Shown here piece by piece: positions 38,078-47,174 of a DNA stretch of 64,000 bases. This stretch comes from Asaia bogorensis (GTDB lineage Bacteria; Pseudomonadota; Alphaproteobacteria; Acetobacterales; Acetobacteraceae): positions 62,001-126,000 of the forward strand of contig CAMBMS010000001.1 of the NCBI GenBank assembly GCA_945868845.1, in the 5' to 3' direction. The stretch's first letter is position 1, and each line of letters begins with the position of its first letter. The notes beneath the pieces are model-generated. The model searched no databases. It was not told where the DNA came from and saw nothing but the letters and a program-made list of their open reading frames with translations. Made by a program: the position numbers and the translations under genes.

Positions 38078-38839
38078 TCAGCCGCGAGCCGGCTGGCGGG
38101 AATGCCAAGCTAGCGCGCTGCCAACAATAGCGGGCCGGCCGGAATGGCGCGGTTCCCGGCCCAGGACGCGTTGCGCCGATGTTGCGCCCGCCACCAGCCG
38201 TGCCGGGTCGCCCAGGCGGCGCACGGCAAAACGGTACGGCATAGCGGTGCCAGCAGCCGCGAAGGCGGCCTCCTGCAACCTGGGCACCGGCCAGGGCGTC
38301 TGGGTGGCCGAGGTGCCGGCCTCGTGCGCAGCCTGCTCCAGCGCACGCAGCGCGACGACATGGGCGGCATCGAGGTCGGTCAGCATATGCTCATAGGCCA
38401 ACTTGCCACCGCTACAGTGGTTTCCGGGGCGGAGCCGGTGGGTTTTCGAGAACGGCACCGAATCCAGTTTCCGATACAGGGCGGCATTGGCGAAGAGGAT
38501 AATGCGCTCAATCCCTTCATCACGCAGAGCAGCGAGGAAGAGCACCTTAGCGGAAAAACTGTTGGCGTAGAACTGCAACGGGTCGCACGCGGATTCGTTG
38601 ACCTCGATGCAGGCGGCTAGGTCGATGACGGCGTGGATGTTTTCCGAGGCCAGGGTGGCTCCCGTTGTGTGGGTGTTGGTTACGTTGGCCTCGACCAGCG
38701 GACCCCATCGGACGAAGGGACGGTGGCCGGTGGAGAGTTCCTCCGGCACCACGGGCCGGTAGTCGGAATCGGCCAGGGCCTTGCCGACATACGCGCCGAT
38801 ATAGCCGGCGCCGCCCACCACCAAGACCGCCCCGCTCAT
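38078..38839 (-). pseudogene. UDP-glucose 4-epimerase (galE) remnant with intact frame
   Basis: 253 residues against about 328 for GalE. The N-terminal NAD motif GGAGYIGAYVG and the IHAVIDLAACIEVNES region are clear. The catalytic Ser/Thr of the SST/S-A motif is replaced (FANAALY, Asn118) and the catalytic Tyr of YxxxK is Cys (NHCSGGK, Cys142; Lys146 kept). After residue about 160 some 80-90 residues are missing, so DLDAAH joins directly to VVALRALEQA and the C-terminal GDPARLVA and RRVLG-like end. The frame is kept but the enzyme cannot work as an epimerase. Start ATG at 38839. Confidence 0.82.
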
Positions 38840-38958
38840 CGCTCAGGCCTCCGCGCACAAGATCATGACCGGGATGTGCAAGCCTGCTTAGCCCGGAAGC
38901 AAGGGATGCACCCAGGAATCTCTTGCGCTCGAGCCAGGAAGGCCCAAAGTCTGAGTAT

Positions 38959-39777
38959 ATGAATTTTCTCGCTCACCTGCCCGACCGTGGCGTGATCTCT
39001 GTCGCCGGCCCAGATCGTGTTGCGTTCCTGCAAGGCCTAGTCTCCAACGACGTGGAGCAGGCCGTGCCGGCGCGCGCGGTGTGGGCGGCGCTGCTGTCGC
39101 CGCAGGGTAAGTGGCTGGCAGATTTTTTTATCACCGCCGATGGCGAGACCCTGCTGCTGGATTGCGAGCGGGCGCAGGCGCCGATACTGGTCCAACGGCT
39201 GTCGCGCTATCGGCTGCGATCACAGGTAACAGTGCGCGATGCCTCCGCCGACTGGGCGGTGCATGCTGCCTGGGGTGGACCACCCGCCAAAAATGCCCAG
39301 ATCGCCGTCGATCCCCGCCTGCCGGGCGCCGGCTGGCGCGTGCTGCATCCCACGGAGCTACCCGCCACCGCCAGCACCGAGGACTGGGACCGCCACCGCC
39401 TCGCCCTCGGCCTGCCGGACGGCTCCCGCGACCTGGAGTCAGACAAGACCTTGCTGCTGGAAGCCGGCTTCGACGAGCTGTCCGGCGTCTCCTGGACCAA
39501 GGGCTGCTACATGGGGCAGGAGCTGACGGCGCGAACCAAATACCGTGGCCTGATCAAGCGAAGGCTGGTGCCGGTGCGGGTGGAGGGGGATTTACCCCCG
39601 CCGGGCACGCCGGTGACGCGAGCGGGTGTGGAGGTGGGAACATTGCGCTCCGGCCGCGATGGCCGCGCGCTGGCGACGTTGCGGCTAGAGGCGATGGACG
39701 GGGTGTTAGTGTGTAGGCACGCACGTCTGATGCCGGAACGACCGGGTTGGATGCGGTTTAGGGAAGTGGTGGAGTAA
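38959..39777 (+). CDS. ygfZ: Folate-binding YgfZ/CAF17 family protein
   Basis: 272 residues, aminomethyltransferase (GcvT) fold. The diagnostic C-rich motif SWTKGCYMGQELTARTKYRG lies near residue 185-205, and VAFLQGLVSNDV and LLSPQGKWLADFF are in the N-terminal part. YgfZ uses folate to assist repair or assembly of iron-sulfur enzymes such as MiaB. Start is ATG 38959; no strong ribosome site is visible, and the frame is open 12 codons upstream. Confidence 0.93.
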   Translation: MNFLAHLPDRGVISVAGPDRVAFLQGLVSNDVEQAVPARAVWAALLSPQGKWLADFFITADGETLLLDCERAQAPILVQRLSRYRLRSQVTVRDASADWAVHAAWGGPPAKNAQIAVDPRLPGAGWRVLHPTELPATASTEDWDRHRLALGLPDGSRDLESDKTLLLEAGFDELSGVSWTKGCYMGQELTARTKYRGLIKRRLVPVRVEGDLPPPGTPVTRAGVEVGTLRSGRDGRALATLRLEAMDGVLVCRHARLMPERPGWMRFREVVE

Positions 39778-39794
39778 ATGGGGGAGGCCATTGC

Positions 39795-40376
39795 GTGGAG
39801 CGGCGTGTGGGCCATCCAGGGAACCAAAACGCACTAAAGAGCGGGGGGTATACCCACGCCACCATCATGTCGGATTGGAATAGCACTGTGAGCGGTTACT
39901 ATTACCGAGCTGCGCTTTGTCTCTCAAGCCTCCTTGCGCTCACGACACTTGTGGTGCGGGGCGTCATCGCTCACCCTAATCCAGAAGTGGCCACCTCACT
40001 CAATCCGGTTATCACCGCCACATTTATCCTTCCATTAGGCCTTTGGGTCGGAAGCAATTTTATCCGCTATGTGGGGGCGGCATTGTTGGTGCCATGGGCC
40101 GGGGGGTTGATCTGGCCTATTATTTCTTCTGGCCTTAGCCTAGACCGTTCGCTCGTGGCATTTTTATTTGTGTTCACGGCATGTCTCTGCCTTTGCATGG
40201 CTTGGCTACTGCTTCTATCGAGGAAATTCAGGGCCGAATTTGCCGAGGAGCAGAAATTTCAGCCAAGATACAAAACCCACCTTCGACGTGCATTGCTATG
40301 CGCTGCAAGTATCGCAATGGTCATTGGCGCCCTGCATGACATTGCTATCTTATATGGCATTGACCATTGGCTATGA
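39795..40376 (+). CDS. Membrane protein with N-terminal GNQNALK motif
   Basis: 193 residues if begun at the GTG at 39795, which has a GGGGGAGG site; an ATG at 39867 would drop 24 residues. The N-terminus reads GHPGNQNALKSGGYTHA, like the short PGNxNAxKHGxYT motif seen at the start of many unrelated small phage and bacterial proteins. The rest is four to five membrane segments (around residues 34-54, 69-88, 92-112, 120-141 and 165-185). Lower GC and different codon use than its neighbours suggest transfer. No known family recognised. Confidence 0.65.
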   Translation: MERRVGHPGNQNALKSGGYTHATIMSDWNSTVSGYYYRAALCLSSLLALTTLVVRGVIAHPNPEVATSLNPVITATFILPLGLWVGSNFIRYVGAALLVPWAGGLIWPIISSGLSLDRSLVAFLFVFTACLCLCMAWLLLLSRKFRAEFAEEQKFQPRYKTHLRRALLCAASIAMVIGALHDIAILYGIDHWL

Positions 40377-40505
40377 GGGGACTGCCATCCATCATCACTT
40401 CGAACAACAGCATCAACTGATCAGCCCCCATGGCCGGTTAGCAGGCCCTTATGCCTAAAGCCGACCATCCCCGCGTCCGATGTCTCCTCCTGCTCCACTG
40501 GACAG

Positions 40506-41747
40506 TTAACCTGACAAACCCATCCATAGGACGACAGCAAAATTCATTATCGCCAGAAGTAGCAATAACCCCGGCCCGCCAAAACCGGCGAGAGAAAGCC
40601 CCGCCGTTACCGCCGCACCCGCGACCATGAAACCAGCATTGAGGATGGAATTTGCCGCGATCACCCGGGCCCGCGCTTCCGGTGCAGCGCCATCCTGCAC
40701 GATCGCGTTCAACGGCACAGAAAAAATCCCACCGCACGCCGCCAGCAGAAACAGATCGGCCAGCATCCGCCAGCCCTGCGGGCTCGCCAACACATCGCCT
40801 ACATGCGCGAACTGCCCAGCCGCAGTAATGGCATTCACAAAATCCCAGAGGAACAGCGACATACCAAAGCCCGCGAACGGCACGTGCCGCGCGCTCACCT
40901 CCCCATGCAGAAGCCGCGCGCACAGCAACGATCCAACGCCCACGCCGATGGTAAAGAACACCAGCAACAAGGTCAGTACGAAGGCATCGCCGCCCAGGGT
41001 GGTTGTTGCCAATACCTGTAACTGCGTCAGCAACGTAGCGCCGAAAGCCCAAAACCAGGATGTCCCCAATATCCCCAACCAAACGCCGCGCCGCTCCCGC
41101 GCAATACGAGTCAAACTGAGCGATTCGGAAACGAGGTTCCACCCAATGCGCAATCCGGGCGCGCCAGCGGGAGCGGCGGGGATGAAGCGCGCGGCAATCA
41201 CCCCGGCCACCGACAGCGCTATCGCCATACCTGGCACCATCACCATGCCATAAGGCAGGCTGATCAAGGCACTGCCCAGGATGATGCCCAGCAGGATGGC
41301 CACGAACGTTCCTGCCTCGATCAGCCCATTGGCGGCGACGAGCTCTCCCTCCTCCAGATGTTGCGGCATGATGCTAAATTTCAGCGGGCTGAAAAATGCC
41401 GCCTGCGTGCCGAACCCGAACAGTACCAGCATCAGTAAGGGCAGGCTGTCGAGAAAAAATCCGATCGCCGCGATGATGGACAGCCCCAACTCCCACCATC
41501 GCGTCACGCGGATTAGCCACGCCTTATCTTCCCGATCCGCCCATTGCCCAGCGACGGAGGAGAATAGAATATAGGGCAAAATAAATATGCCCAAGGCGAG
41601 CGTAACCAGAACCGGCCCATGCTCCGTCGAGCGATACAGCGCCAGTACGGCCAGCGCATTACGAAAAATATTATCGTTCAGCGCCCCCAGCGCCTGGGTG
41701 ACAAACAGCGGCAGAAAGCGACGGGATACCAGCAACGGCGACCACAT
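40506..41747 (-). CDS. MFS transporter, LplT-like
   Basis: 413 residues, 12 TM segments. The N-terminal motif FVTQALGALNDNIFRNAL is the signature of the LplT/AAS-N lysophospholipid-flippase branch, with SVAGQWADREDKAWLIR in the TM2-TM3 loop and a FFSPLKFSIMPQHL segment. LplT moves lysophosphatidylethanolamine across the inner membrane for re-acylation. No acyltransferase (aas) domain or gene follows, so the role remains inferred. Confidence 0.85.
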   Translation of the reverse strand: MWSPLLVSRRFLPLFVTQALGALNDNIFRNALAVLALYRSTEHGPVLVTLALGIFILPYILFSSVAGQWADREDKAWLIRVTRWWELGLSIIAAIGFFLDSLPLLMLVLFGFGTQAAFFSPLKFSIMPQHLEEGELVAANGLIEAGTFVAILLGIILGSALISLPYGMVMVPGMAIALSVAGVIAARFIPAAPAGAPGLRIGWNLVSESLSLTRIARERRGVWLGILGTSWFWAFGATLLTQLQVLATTTLGGDAFVLTLLLVFFTIGVGVGSLLCARLLHGEVSARHVPFAGFGMSLFLWDFVNAITAAGQFAHVGDVLASPQGWRMLADLFLLAACGGIFSVPLNAIVQDGAAPEARARVIAANSILNAGFMVAGAAVTAGLSLAGFGGPGLLLLLAIMNFAVVLWMGLSG

Positions 41748-41764
41748 CGACCCCGTCCTTTTTG

Positions 41765-43003
41765 CTACATGCGCCGTTTGGTCAGCAGCACGCCGCTTTT
41801 CTCGAACGCCACGATTTCATCCTGGGTATAGCCATGTTTTGCCAACACCGCCGCGCCATGTTCGCCGAATTTCGGCGGTAGAGCCCGCATACCGCCAGGA
41901 GTACGGGAGAATTTGATCGGTGTGCCAAGGCCCTTGTACCAATCTAGCTCCGTCACCATCTCTCGATGCGCGGTATGCGGTGCCGATGTGGCTTCATCGG
42001 CCCAGAGCACCGGACCAGCGGGCACCCCGTTGCGGATCAGCCGGTCCGCTAGCGAATGCCCATCCTGCGTGGCGAAGGCCCGGGTGAGTGCCTCTGTCAG
42101 CACATTACGGTTGATATTGCGTTTGCCATTATCGGCAAAGCGCGGGTCATCCGCCATCTCCGGCTTACCGATAAGATCACACAGTTTGCGAAATTGGCCG
42201 TTATTGCCTGAGGCGATGAAAATCTCACAGGTTTGCGTCTTGAACTTGTCGTATGGCACCAGATTGGGGTGCGGATTGCCGGTGCCTTTCGGGCGCGTGT
42301 TATTGAGAAAGTAATTGGGTGCCTGCGGATGCAGCAACGCCATGCCGCAATCATAAAGCGCCATATCCAGATATTGCCCAAGGCCGGAGATTTCGCGCTC
42401 ACGGAGCGCCATCAGGATACCGACGGTGGAGTAAAGTCCGGTTCCCATGTCCACCACCGCAGTGCCCAACCGCATCGGCCCGGTGCTGGCATCGCCGTTC
42501 ACGCTCATCAACCCCACCATGGCCTGCAGGATCGCGTCATAGCCCGGCAACCCACCCAGCGGGCCATCGCCGCCAAAGCCCGATATTCGGCAATGGATCA
42601 GGCGCGGAAATTTTTTCGATAACAAGTCCGCATATCCTAGGCCCCATTTTTCCATCGAGCCAGGCTTGAAATTCTCGATGATCACATCGGCGCCGTCCAG
42701 AAGTTTCAGCAGAATCTGCCGGCCTTCCGGTTTGCCGATATCCAGCGCGATGGATTTCTTATTGCGATTGATGCCGATGAAATAGCTAGCATCGTCACCA
42801 TGAAAGGGTGGGCCCCAATCGCGCACCTCATCGCCTTGCGGCGGTTCGATTTTGATCACTTCCGCGCCATGATCAGACAGGATCATCGTGCAATAGGGAC
42901 CACCCAGAACACGGGTCAGATCGATAACTTTCAGCCCGGCCAGCGCGCCGGCAGAACGGGCGAGGCCCTTGCCGGCTGACCCGGACTTGATGGAATCATC
43001 CAT
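41765..43003 (-). CDS. CaiB/BaiF (class III) CoA transferase
   Basis: 412 residues. Hallmarks are VIDLTRVLGGPYCTMILSD, GAEVIKIEPPQGDEVR, NRNKKSIALDI, DGADVIIENFKPG and the catalytic Asp in AVVDMGTGLY near residue 184. Family III enzymes move CoA between carboxylic acids by way of an aspartyl-CoA intermediate. Start ATG at 43003. It sits 73 bp downstream of the acyl-CoA dehydrogenase and probably acts in the same route. Confidence 0.92.
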   Translation of the reverse strand: MDDSIKSGSAGKGLARSAGALAGLKVIDLTRVLGGPYCTMILSDHGAEVIKIEPPQGDEVRDWGPPFHGDDASYFIGINRNKKSIALDIGKPEGRQILLKLLDGADVIIENFKPGSMEKWGLGYADLLSKKFPRLIHCRISGFGGDGPLGGLPGYDAILQAMVGLMSVNGDASTGPMRLGTAVVDMGTGLYSTVGILMALREREISGLGQYLDMALYDCGMALLHPQAPNYFLNNTRPKGTGNPHPNLVPYDKFKTQTCEIFIASGNNGQFRKLCDLIGKPEMADDPRFADNGKRNINRNVLTEALTRAFATQDGHSLADRLIRNGVPAGPVLWADEATSAPHTAHREMVTELDWYKGLGTPIKFSRTPGGMRALPPKFGEHGAAVLAKHGYTQDEIVAFEKSGVLLTKRRM

Positions 43004-43075
43004 GTTGTGGCGTTCTCCAGGAATTTCGATAGTCGTATTCAACACAGTCCGGCCGGGTTCGAACAGAGTATCGAT

Positions 43076-44833
43076 TCAGGCGGCAAAAGCGGAATCATCC
43101 AGCGTAGCGGACCCACCATGGCACGCCACGTGGGCCAGGGCAGCGGCCTGCGGCAGGATGTGGGTCTCGTAAAAATGCACCGTGGCCAGCTTGGCGCGAA
43201 GGAAATTTTCATCCGCATCACCAGCGGCCAACGCCTCGGTCGCGGCGCGCGCGGCGCGGGCCATTTGCCAGCCACCGGCAACGATGCCCAGCAACTTGAG
43301 CACCGGCACCGAGGCCGCCGCTGTGGCGCGCGGGTCCTGCCGATGGGTGGCGAGAACCCAATCGACGGTAGTTTCTAGGGCGGTGATGGCGTCGGCCAGC
43401 TCCGCGCCGCCACACGCGGCTACGACGCGGATTTCGGCGATCAACGCCCGCGCGGCGGCACCGTTGTCTCGCGTCAGCTTTCGCCCGATCAGGTCATTGG
43501 CCTGGATGGCAGTGGTGCCTTCATAGATCGTCAGGATACGCGCATCGCGGTAGTGCTGCGCCGCGCCGGTTCCCTCGATAAAACCCATGCCGCCATGCAC
43601 CTGCACGCCGAGCGAGGCGATCTCGATCGCGCTTTCGGTGCACCAGCCTTTCACCACCGGAATCAGTAATTCGGCACGGGCCAACTGACGCGCGCGTTCA
43701 TCGTCATCCGCATGCCGGCGTGACGCATCCAGTGTCGCGGCGGTCACATAGGCCAGCGCGCGCATCGCCTCAGTGCGCGATTTCATCTCCAGCAGCATGC
43801 GCTTGACATCGGGATGGCGGATGATTTCTACGCGCGGACCATTGCGCACATCGATCTCCGTTCCCTGTACCCGCGTCCGCGCGTAGGCCAGCGCCTGCTG
43901 ATATGCGCGCTCGGCAATGGCAACGCCTTGCAGTCCGATGGCGAAGCGCGCGGCGTTCATCATGATAAACATATATTCCAGGCCACGATTGGCATCGCCG
44001 ATCAGCTCACCCAGCGCGCCCTCATTATCGCCGAAGGCCAGCACCGCGGTCGGGCTGGCATGAATGCCCAGCTTATGTTCAATGGAAACGCAGCGCACAT
44101 CGTTGCGCGCACCAAGTGACCCATCGTCGTTCACCAAAAATTTCGGCACCACAAACAGGGATATTCCCTTCACCCCTTCCGGCGCGTCCGGCAGGCGGGC
44201 CAGGACCAGGTGAACGATATTGTCCGTCAGGTCATGCTCGCCATAGGTGATGAAAATCTTCTGGCCATGGATACGATGGAACGTGCCATCGGGTACCGCG
44301 CGCGCGCGGATCGCGGCGAGATCGGAGCCGGCCTGGGGTTCCGTCAGGTTCATCGTGCCGGTCCAGCTACCCTCGATCATGCGATGCAGATAACGCGATT
44401 TTTGCGCCACCGTGCCGCACAGGCTCAGCGCCTCGACCGCACCGCGCGTCAATAATGGGCAGAGGCTAAAAGCCAGATTAGCCGATTGCCACATTTCTTC
44501 CACTGGTGTGGCAACAGCAGCCGGCAGGCCCTGGCCGCCATATTCCGCCTCGCATGCCAGTGCGTTCCAGCCCCCGGTGACGAATTGCGCGTAAGCCTCT
44601 TTGAAGCCATCCGCCGTGGTGACGACGCCATTGGTATGGCATGCCCCCTGGCGGTCACCAACAACATTCAGCGGGGCCAGCACGCCGGCAGCGAATTTTC
44701 CCGCTTCCTCCAGAATGGCATCAGTTAGCTCCGGGCCAACATGCTCGCAACCCGGCAAGGCGGCAACGCGATCCAAGCCAACAAGATCGCGAAGAACAAA
44801 CCGCATATCCCTGAGCGGAGCGGCATAGGTCAT
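43076..44833 (-). CDS. Long acyl-CoA dehydrogenase (DmdC-like)
   Basis: 585 residues, about 190 more than usual ACADs. The core has WTGTMNLTEPQAGSDLAAIR, the segment IFITYGEHDL, the MNAARFAIGLQGVAIAERAY block and a catalytic region with a Glu in YEGTTAIQANDLIGRK; the C-terminal extension of about 120 residues is of the dimethylsulfoniopropionate DmdC branch. DmdC oxidises 3-methylmercaptopropionyl-CoA. Other members of this long branch act on ordinary or branched acyl-CoAs, so the substrate is open. No dmdA, dmdB or dmdD is in the window. Confidence 0.88.
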   Translation of the reverse strand: MTYAAPLRDMRFVLRDLVGLDRVAALPGCEHVGPELTDAILEEAGKFAAGVLAPLNVVGDRQGACHTNGVVTTADGFKEAYAQFVTGGWNALACEAEYGGQGLPAAVATPVEEMWQSANLAFSLCPLLTRGAVEALSLCGTVAQKSRYLHRMIEGSWTGTMNLTEPQAGSDLAAIRARAVPDGTFHRIHGQKIFITYGEHDLTDNIVHLVLARLPDAPEGVKGISLFVVPKFLVNDDGSLGARNDVRCVSIEHKLGIHASPTAVLAFGDNEGALGELIGDANRGLEYMFIMMNAARFAIGLQGVAIAERAYQQALAYARTRVQGTEIDVRNGPRVEIIRHPDVKRMLLEMKSRTEAMRALAYVTAATLDASRRHADDDERARQLARAELLIPVVKGWCTESAIEIASLGVQVHGGMGFIEGTGAAQHYRDARILTIYEGTTAIQANDLIGRKLTRDNGAAARALIAEIRVVAACGGAELADAITALETTVDWVLATHRQDPRATAAASVPVLKLLGIVAGGWQMARAARAATEALAAGDADENFLRAKLATVHFYETHILPQAAALAHVACHGGSATLDDSAFAA

Positions 44834-44989
44834 GAGACATACTTTCGGCTGATCGGGGGATTATTCATTGGCGGTTTTCCCCGCCGCGGCAAAGGGGCGA
44901 AATGGCCCACTCGACCCGGCGCGTCTGGACTTGTATCAGGGCGCCGCGACGACAGGAAGTTGCTGCCCGACGATGACCGTGATGGGACT

Positions 44990-45616
44990 GCTCCTTCGCA
45001 TCAGCGAAATTTGCTACTTGCATGAGCTGGCCATGCTGTTGGCCCCACTGTCCTTGGCCCCGCTGTCCTTGGCCGGGCTGGCCGGTGCGTGGTCGGTGGG
45101 ACATCCGGAGGTCAGCACCGATACCGACCAGATGTTCGCCGCCAGCCTGCCCTGACGCGCGCACCAGATCGCGATAGACCGCGATTTCCCGCAATTCCGC
45201 GCTCCTCTGGTCACGGTCGTGGACAGCCCCCCAAAGCGGCCGAGGCCGCCTAGGACATGGCACCGATCCAGACCGCCGGCACGCGCATCAGCGCCGTGAC
45301 CTCGACGACACGCAGGTCGACAACCATCATAAGAGGCAATCGCAAAAACACAGGCACGATTTCGAAATAAGTATAGACCTTGCCGTTATAGGCAAACCCT
45401 TCGCCTCGATTGCCTTGGCGTCGACATCAAAAGTGCCACAAGAAGATGTGCCCACATGCTGTTGAACAGCAGGTCGCATTCCATCGTGATCAACAGCGTC
45501 CCCTCGCCACGCGTCATGACGAACGCATAATAAACCAATGTAAATCCAAGGATCAGAAATAGCAGCGTGCAATCGCGCCTGCCGTGTCTCCCGGTTGTCC
45601 GGAACGATATCGGCAC
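44990..45616 (-). pseudogene. Decayed polytopic membrane protein
   Basis: One protein is split over several frames. From 45616, one frame reads LLFLILGFTLVYYAF, RGEGTLLITMECDLLFN, SMWAHLL; the next frame continues FDVDAKAIEAKG; a third runs GFAYNGKVYTYFEIVPV, FLRLPLMMVVDLRVVEV, TALMRVPAVWIGAM and stops at 45250. Weak further traces (a WRRTSG/RLAANIWSVSVLTSG segment) run to about 44990. At least two frameshifts and one stop. The pattern, with a 'MECDLLFNSMWAHLL' loop after the first TM, resembles hypothetical membrane proteins of alphaproteobacteria with possible glycosyltransferase links. Confidence 0.7.
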
Positions 45617-45631
45617 GCCACGGCACCCGAC

Positions 45632-46597
45632 CTATGCCGCGAGTGGATAAAGCCGGCGCAATTCCGTACCCAAAAACGCTGCCAACGCGCCAGGGCCGGA
45701 GCGATCGGTGCCAGCGCGCCCGGCACGCACCTCCGCCTCCGGATTATAGTTCGTGTTGGTATTCACGTCATAAGTCCAAAGCCGGTCATGCACATCGCGA
45801 ATAAACTCAATGCCCGCTACCTCGACCCCATTCTCAGCCAGAAAGCGTTCGAATTTCGTGCGCAACGCAGCGGGAATACCATCGGATAAAATCTCGAACT
45901 TATGAAGCGGCGTCGCACTCACCGGGCAGGCCAGGTCGCCGATCTCGCAGGCTTCCGCTGGGCATAATTCAAATCCCTCGGAGGTATCGACACGCACGGC
46001 ATAGAGAAATTTGCCGCCGATGAATTCGGCGCGTGTGATGCAGGGCTCCGGCGCGCGAATATAATCCTGCAACAGCACCAGCCCATCGGCGGGTTCATCG
46101 TATTCATCGCTCTGCACGTGCCGCCGCAGACCATCGAAGGTGTGAAACAGCCTCACCCCCAACCCCTTGCCGCCACGATTGGGTTTCAGGATCATCGGCC
46201 GATCAGCGAAGTAAATGCGTGCCGCGTCCAGCACGCGCTCACGCCCGCTCACCAGGATGCTACGCGGGGTCACCACGCCCCGCGCCTCCAGAGCCGCATA
46301 TTGTCGCGCCTTGCTGATTTCTAGATCCAGCGCGCTGGAGCCATTGATCACAAGTCGCCCATGCGCCGCCAGCCAGGCTAGAACGCCGGCGGTCAGCTCA
46401 GCGGCATAGCGATGATTACGGGTATGCGACGACGCACTCATGCGATTATAGAAAACCCCCTCCGGTGGCGCGGTCGAAAGATCGTAAATCCCGCCATCCA
46501 TGAACCATTCCGTCCAGGGCAGGGCGCGTTGATCGAACGCGGCGGCCAGCGGCGGCAGCCAAAGTGGGTTTTCGTGCAGGACATGAATGCGGCTCAT
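45632..46597 (-). CDS. ATP-grasp domain protein (RimK/glutathione-synthetase-like)
   Basis: 321 residues. The ATP-grasp part shows the Lys loop MILKPNRGGKGLGVRLF near residue 143, acidic positions near VLLQDYIRAPEPCITRAEFI, and the metal-binding end DVNTNTNYN near residue 291. N-terminal RIHVLHENPLWLPPLAAAF. ATP-grasp ligases activate a carboxylate as acyl-phosphate and join it to an amine. Start ATG at 46597 has a GGGAG site. Substrate not known. Confidence 0.8.
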   Translation of the reverse strand: MSRIHVLHENPLWLPPLAAAFDQRALPWTEWFMDGGIYDLSTAPPEGVFYNRMSASSHTRNHRYAAELTAGVLAWLAAHGRLVINGSSALDLEISKARQYAALEARGVVTPRSILVSGRERVLDAARIYFADRPMILKPNRGGKGLGVRLFHTFDGLRRHVQSDEYDEPADGLVLLQDYIRAPEPCITRAEFIGGKFLYAVRVDTSEGFELCPAEACEIGDLACPVSATPLHKFEILSDGIPAALRTKFERFLAENGVEVAGIEFIRDVHDRLWTYDVNTNTNYNPEAEVRAGRAGTDRSGPGALAAFLGTELRRLYPLAA

Positions 46598-46717
46598 CGC
46601 GGCGCTCCCGGCCAAGTGGGGCCCGCAGTGAAAGGTTTTTTGCTCCGCCCCGCAACCCCACTCACATTGCCCAGCGCAAGGTTAGGGCGGACCAGCACTT
46701 TATTCATGAGGCCGATC

Positions 46718-46954
46718 ATGGAAATGACGATGGATGGACAGAGCCTTTCTGACCTGAGGCAAGCCGTGGCGCTTCTTGAGGCAGGCGCGACTGACCAGCA
46801 GTTGGCAGAAATGCTTGAGGAGGTGACGATCACCCTAGACGGCATTTACGAAGGTCCTGCGGGTTGGCAGATTGCCCCTGAATTAGCCCATCTCTTCCAA
46901 GAGATCGCTTCGGCTTTGGTACGCGAACGGCTACGAGATCGCAGCGGATTCTAA
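46718..46954 (+). CDS. Small hypothetical protein
   Basis: 78 residues starting at the ATG at 46718 after a GAGG ribosome-site match (46708-46711). Sequence is acidic and helical (LSDLRQAVALLEAGATDQQL near the N-terminus). No motif recognised. It is divergent from the ATP-grasp gene, and AT content is a little higher than the surroundings. The longer open frame that begins at 46412 is antisense to the ATP-grasp gene and is not used. Confidence 0.5.
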   Translation: MEMTMDGQSLSDLRQAVALLEAGATDQQLAEMLEEVTITLDGIYEGPAGWQIAPELAHLFQEIASALVRERLRDRSGF

Positions 46955-47174
46955 GGCTAGCTGGTGGTACCAGCGGGGCTGCTATCTCAGATGGCTGAGG
47001 CGCAGCGTCTATCCCGGGAATGGAAGCCGAAGCCGGCGAGGTAATGCCCCGCCTCGCACCCAAATCGCCCATCGCCGTGGCCGCCTACACCAGCCTCGTT
47101 ACCAGCAGCATGGCGGGGGACGCGCCACTTGCCCTGGATGTGGCGACGGTCAAGGCTTTGCTGGCCTAAACCCT

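Noticed and set aside
45045-45075. 15-bp tandem repeat (CCCCRCTGTCCTTGG twice)
   Set aside because: Two copies only, inside a decayed gene; reads as local duplication without evident function.
47019-47168. Short plus-strand frame ending ALDVATVKALLA
   Set aside because: 49 codons with no motif or convincing ribosome site; could be the tail of a lost gene but cannot be supported.
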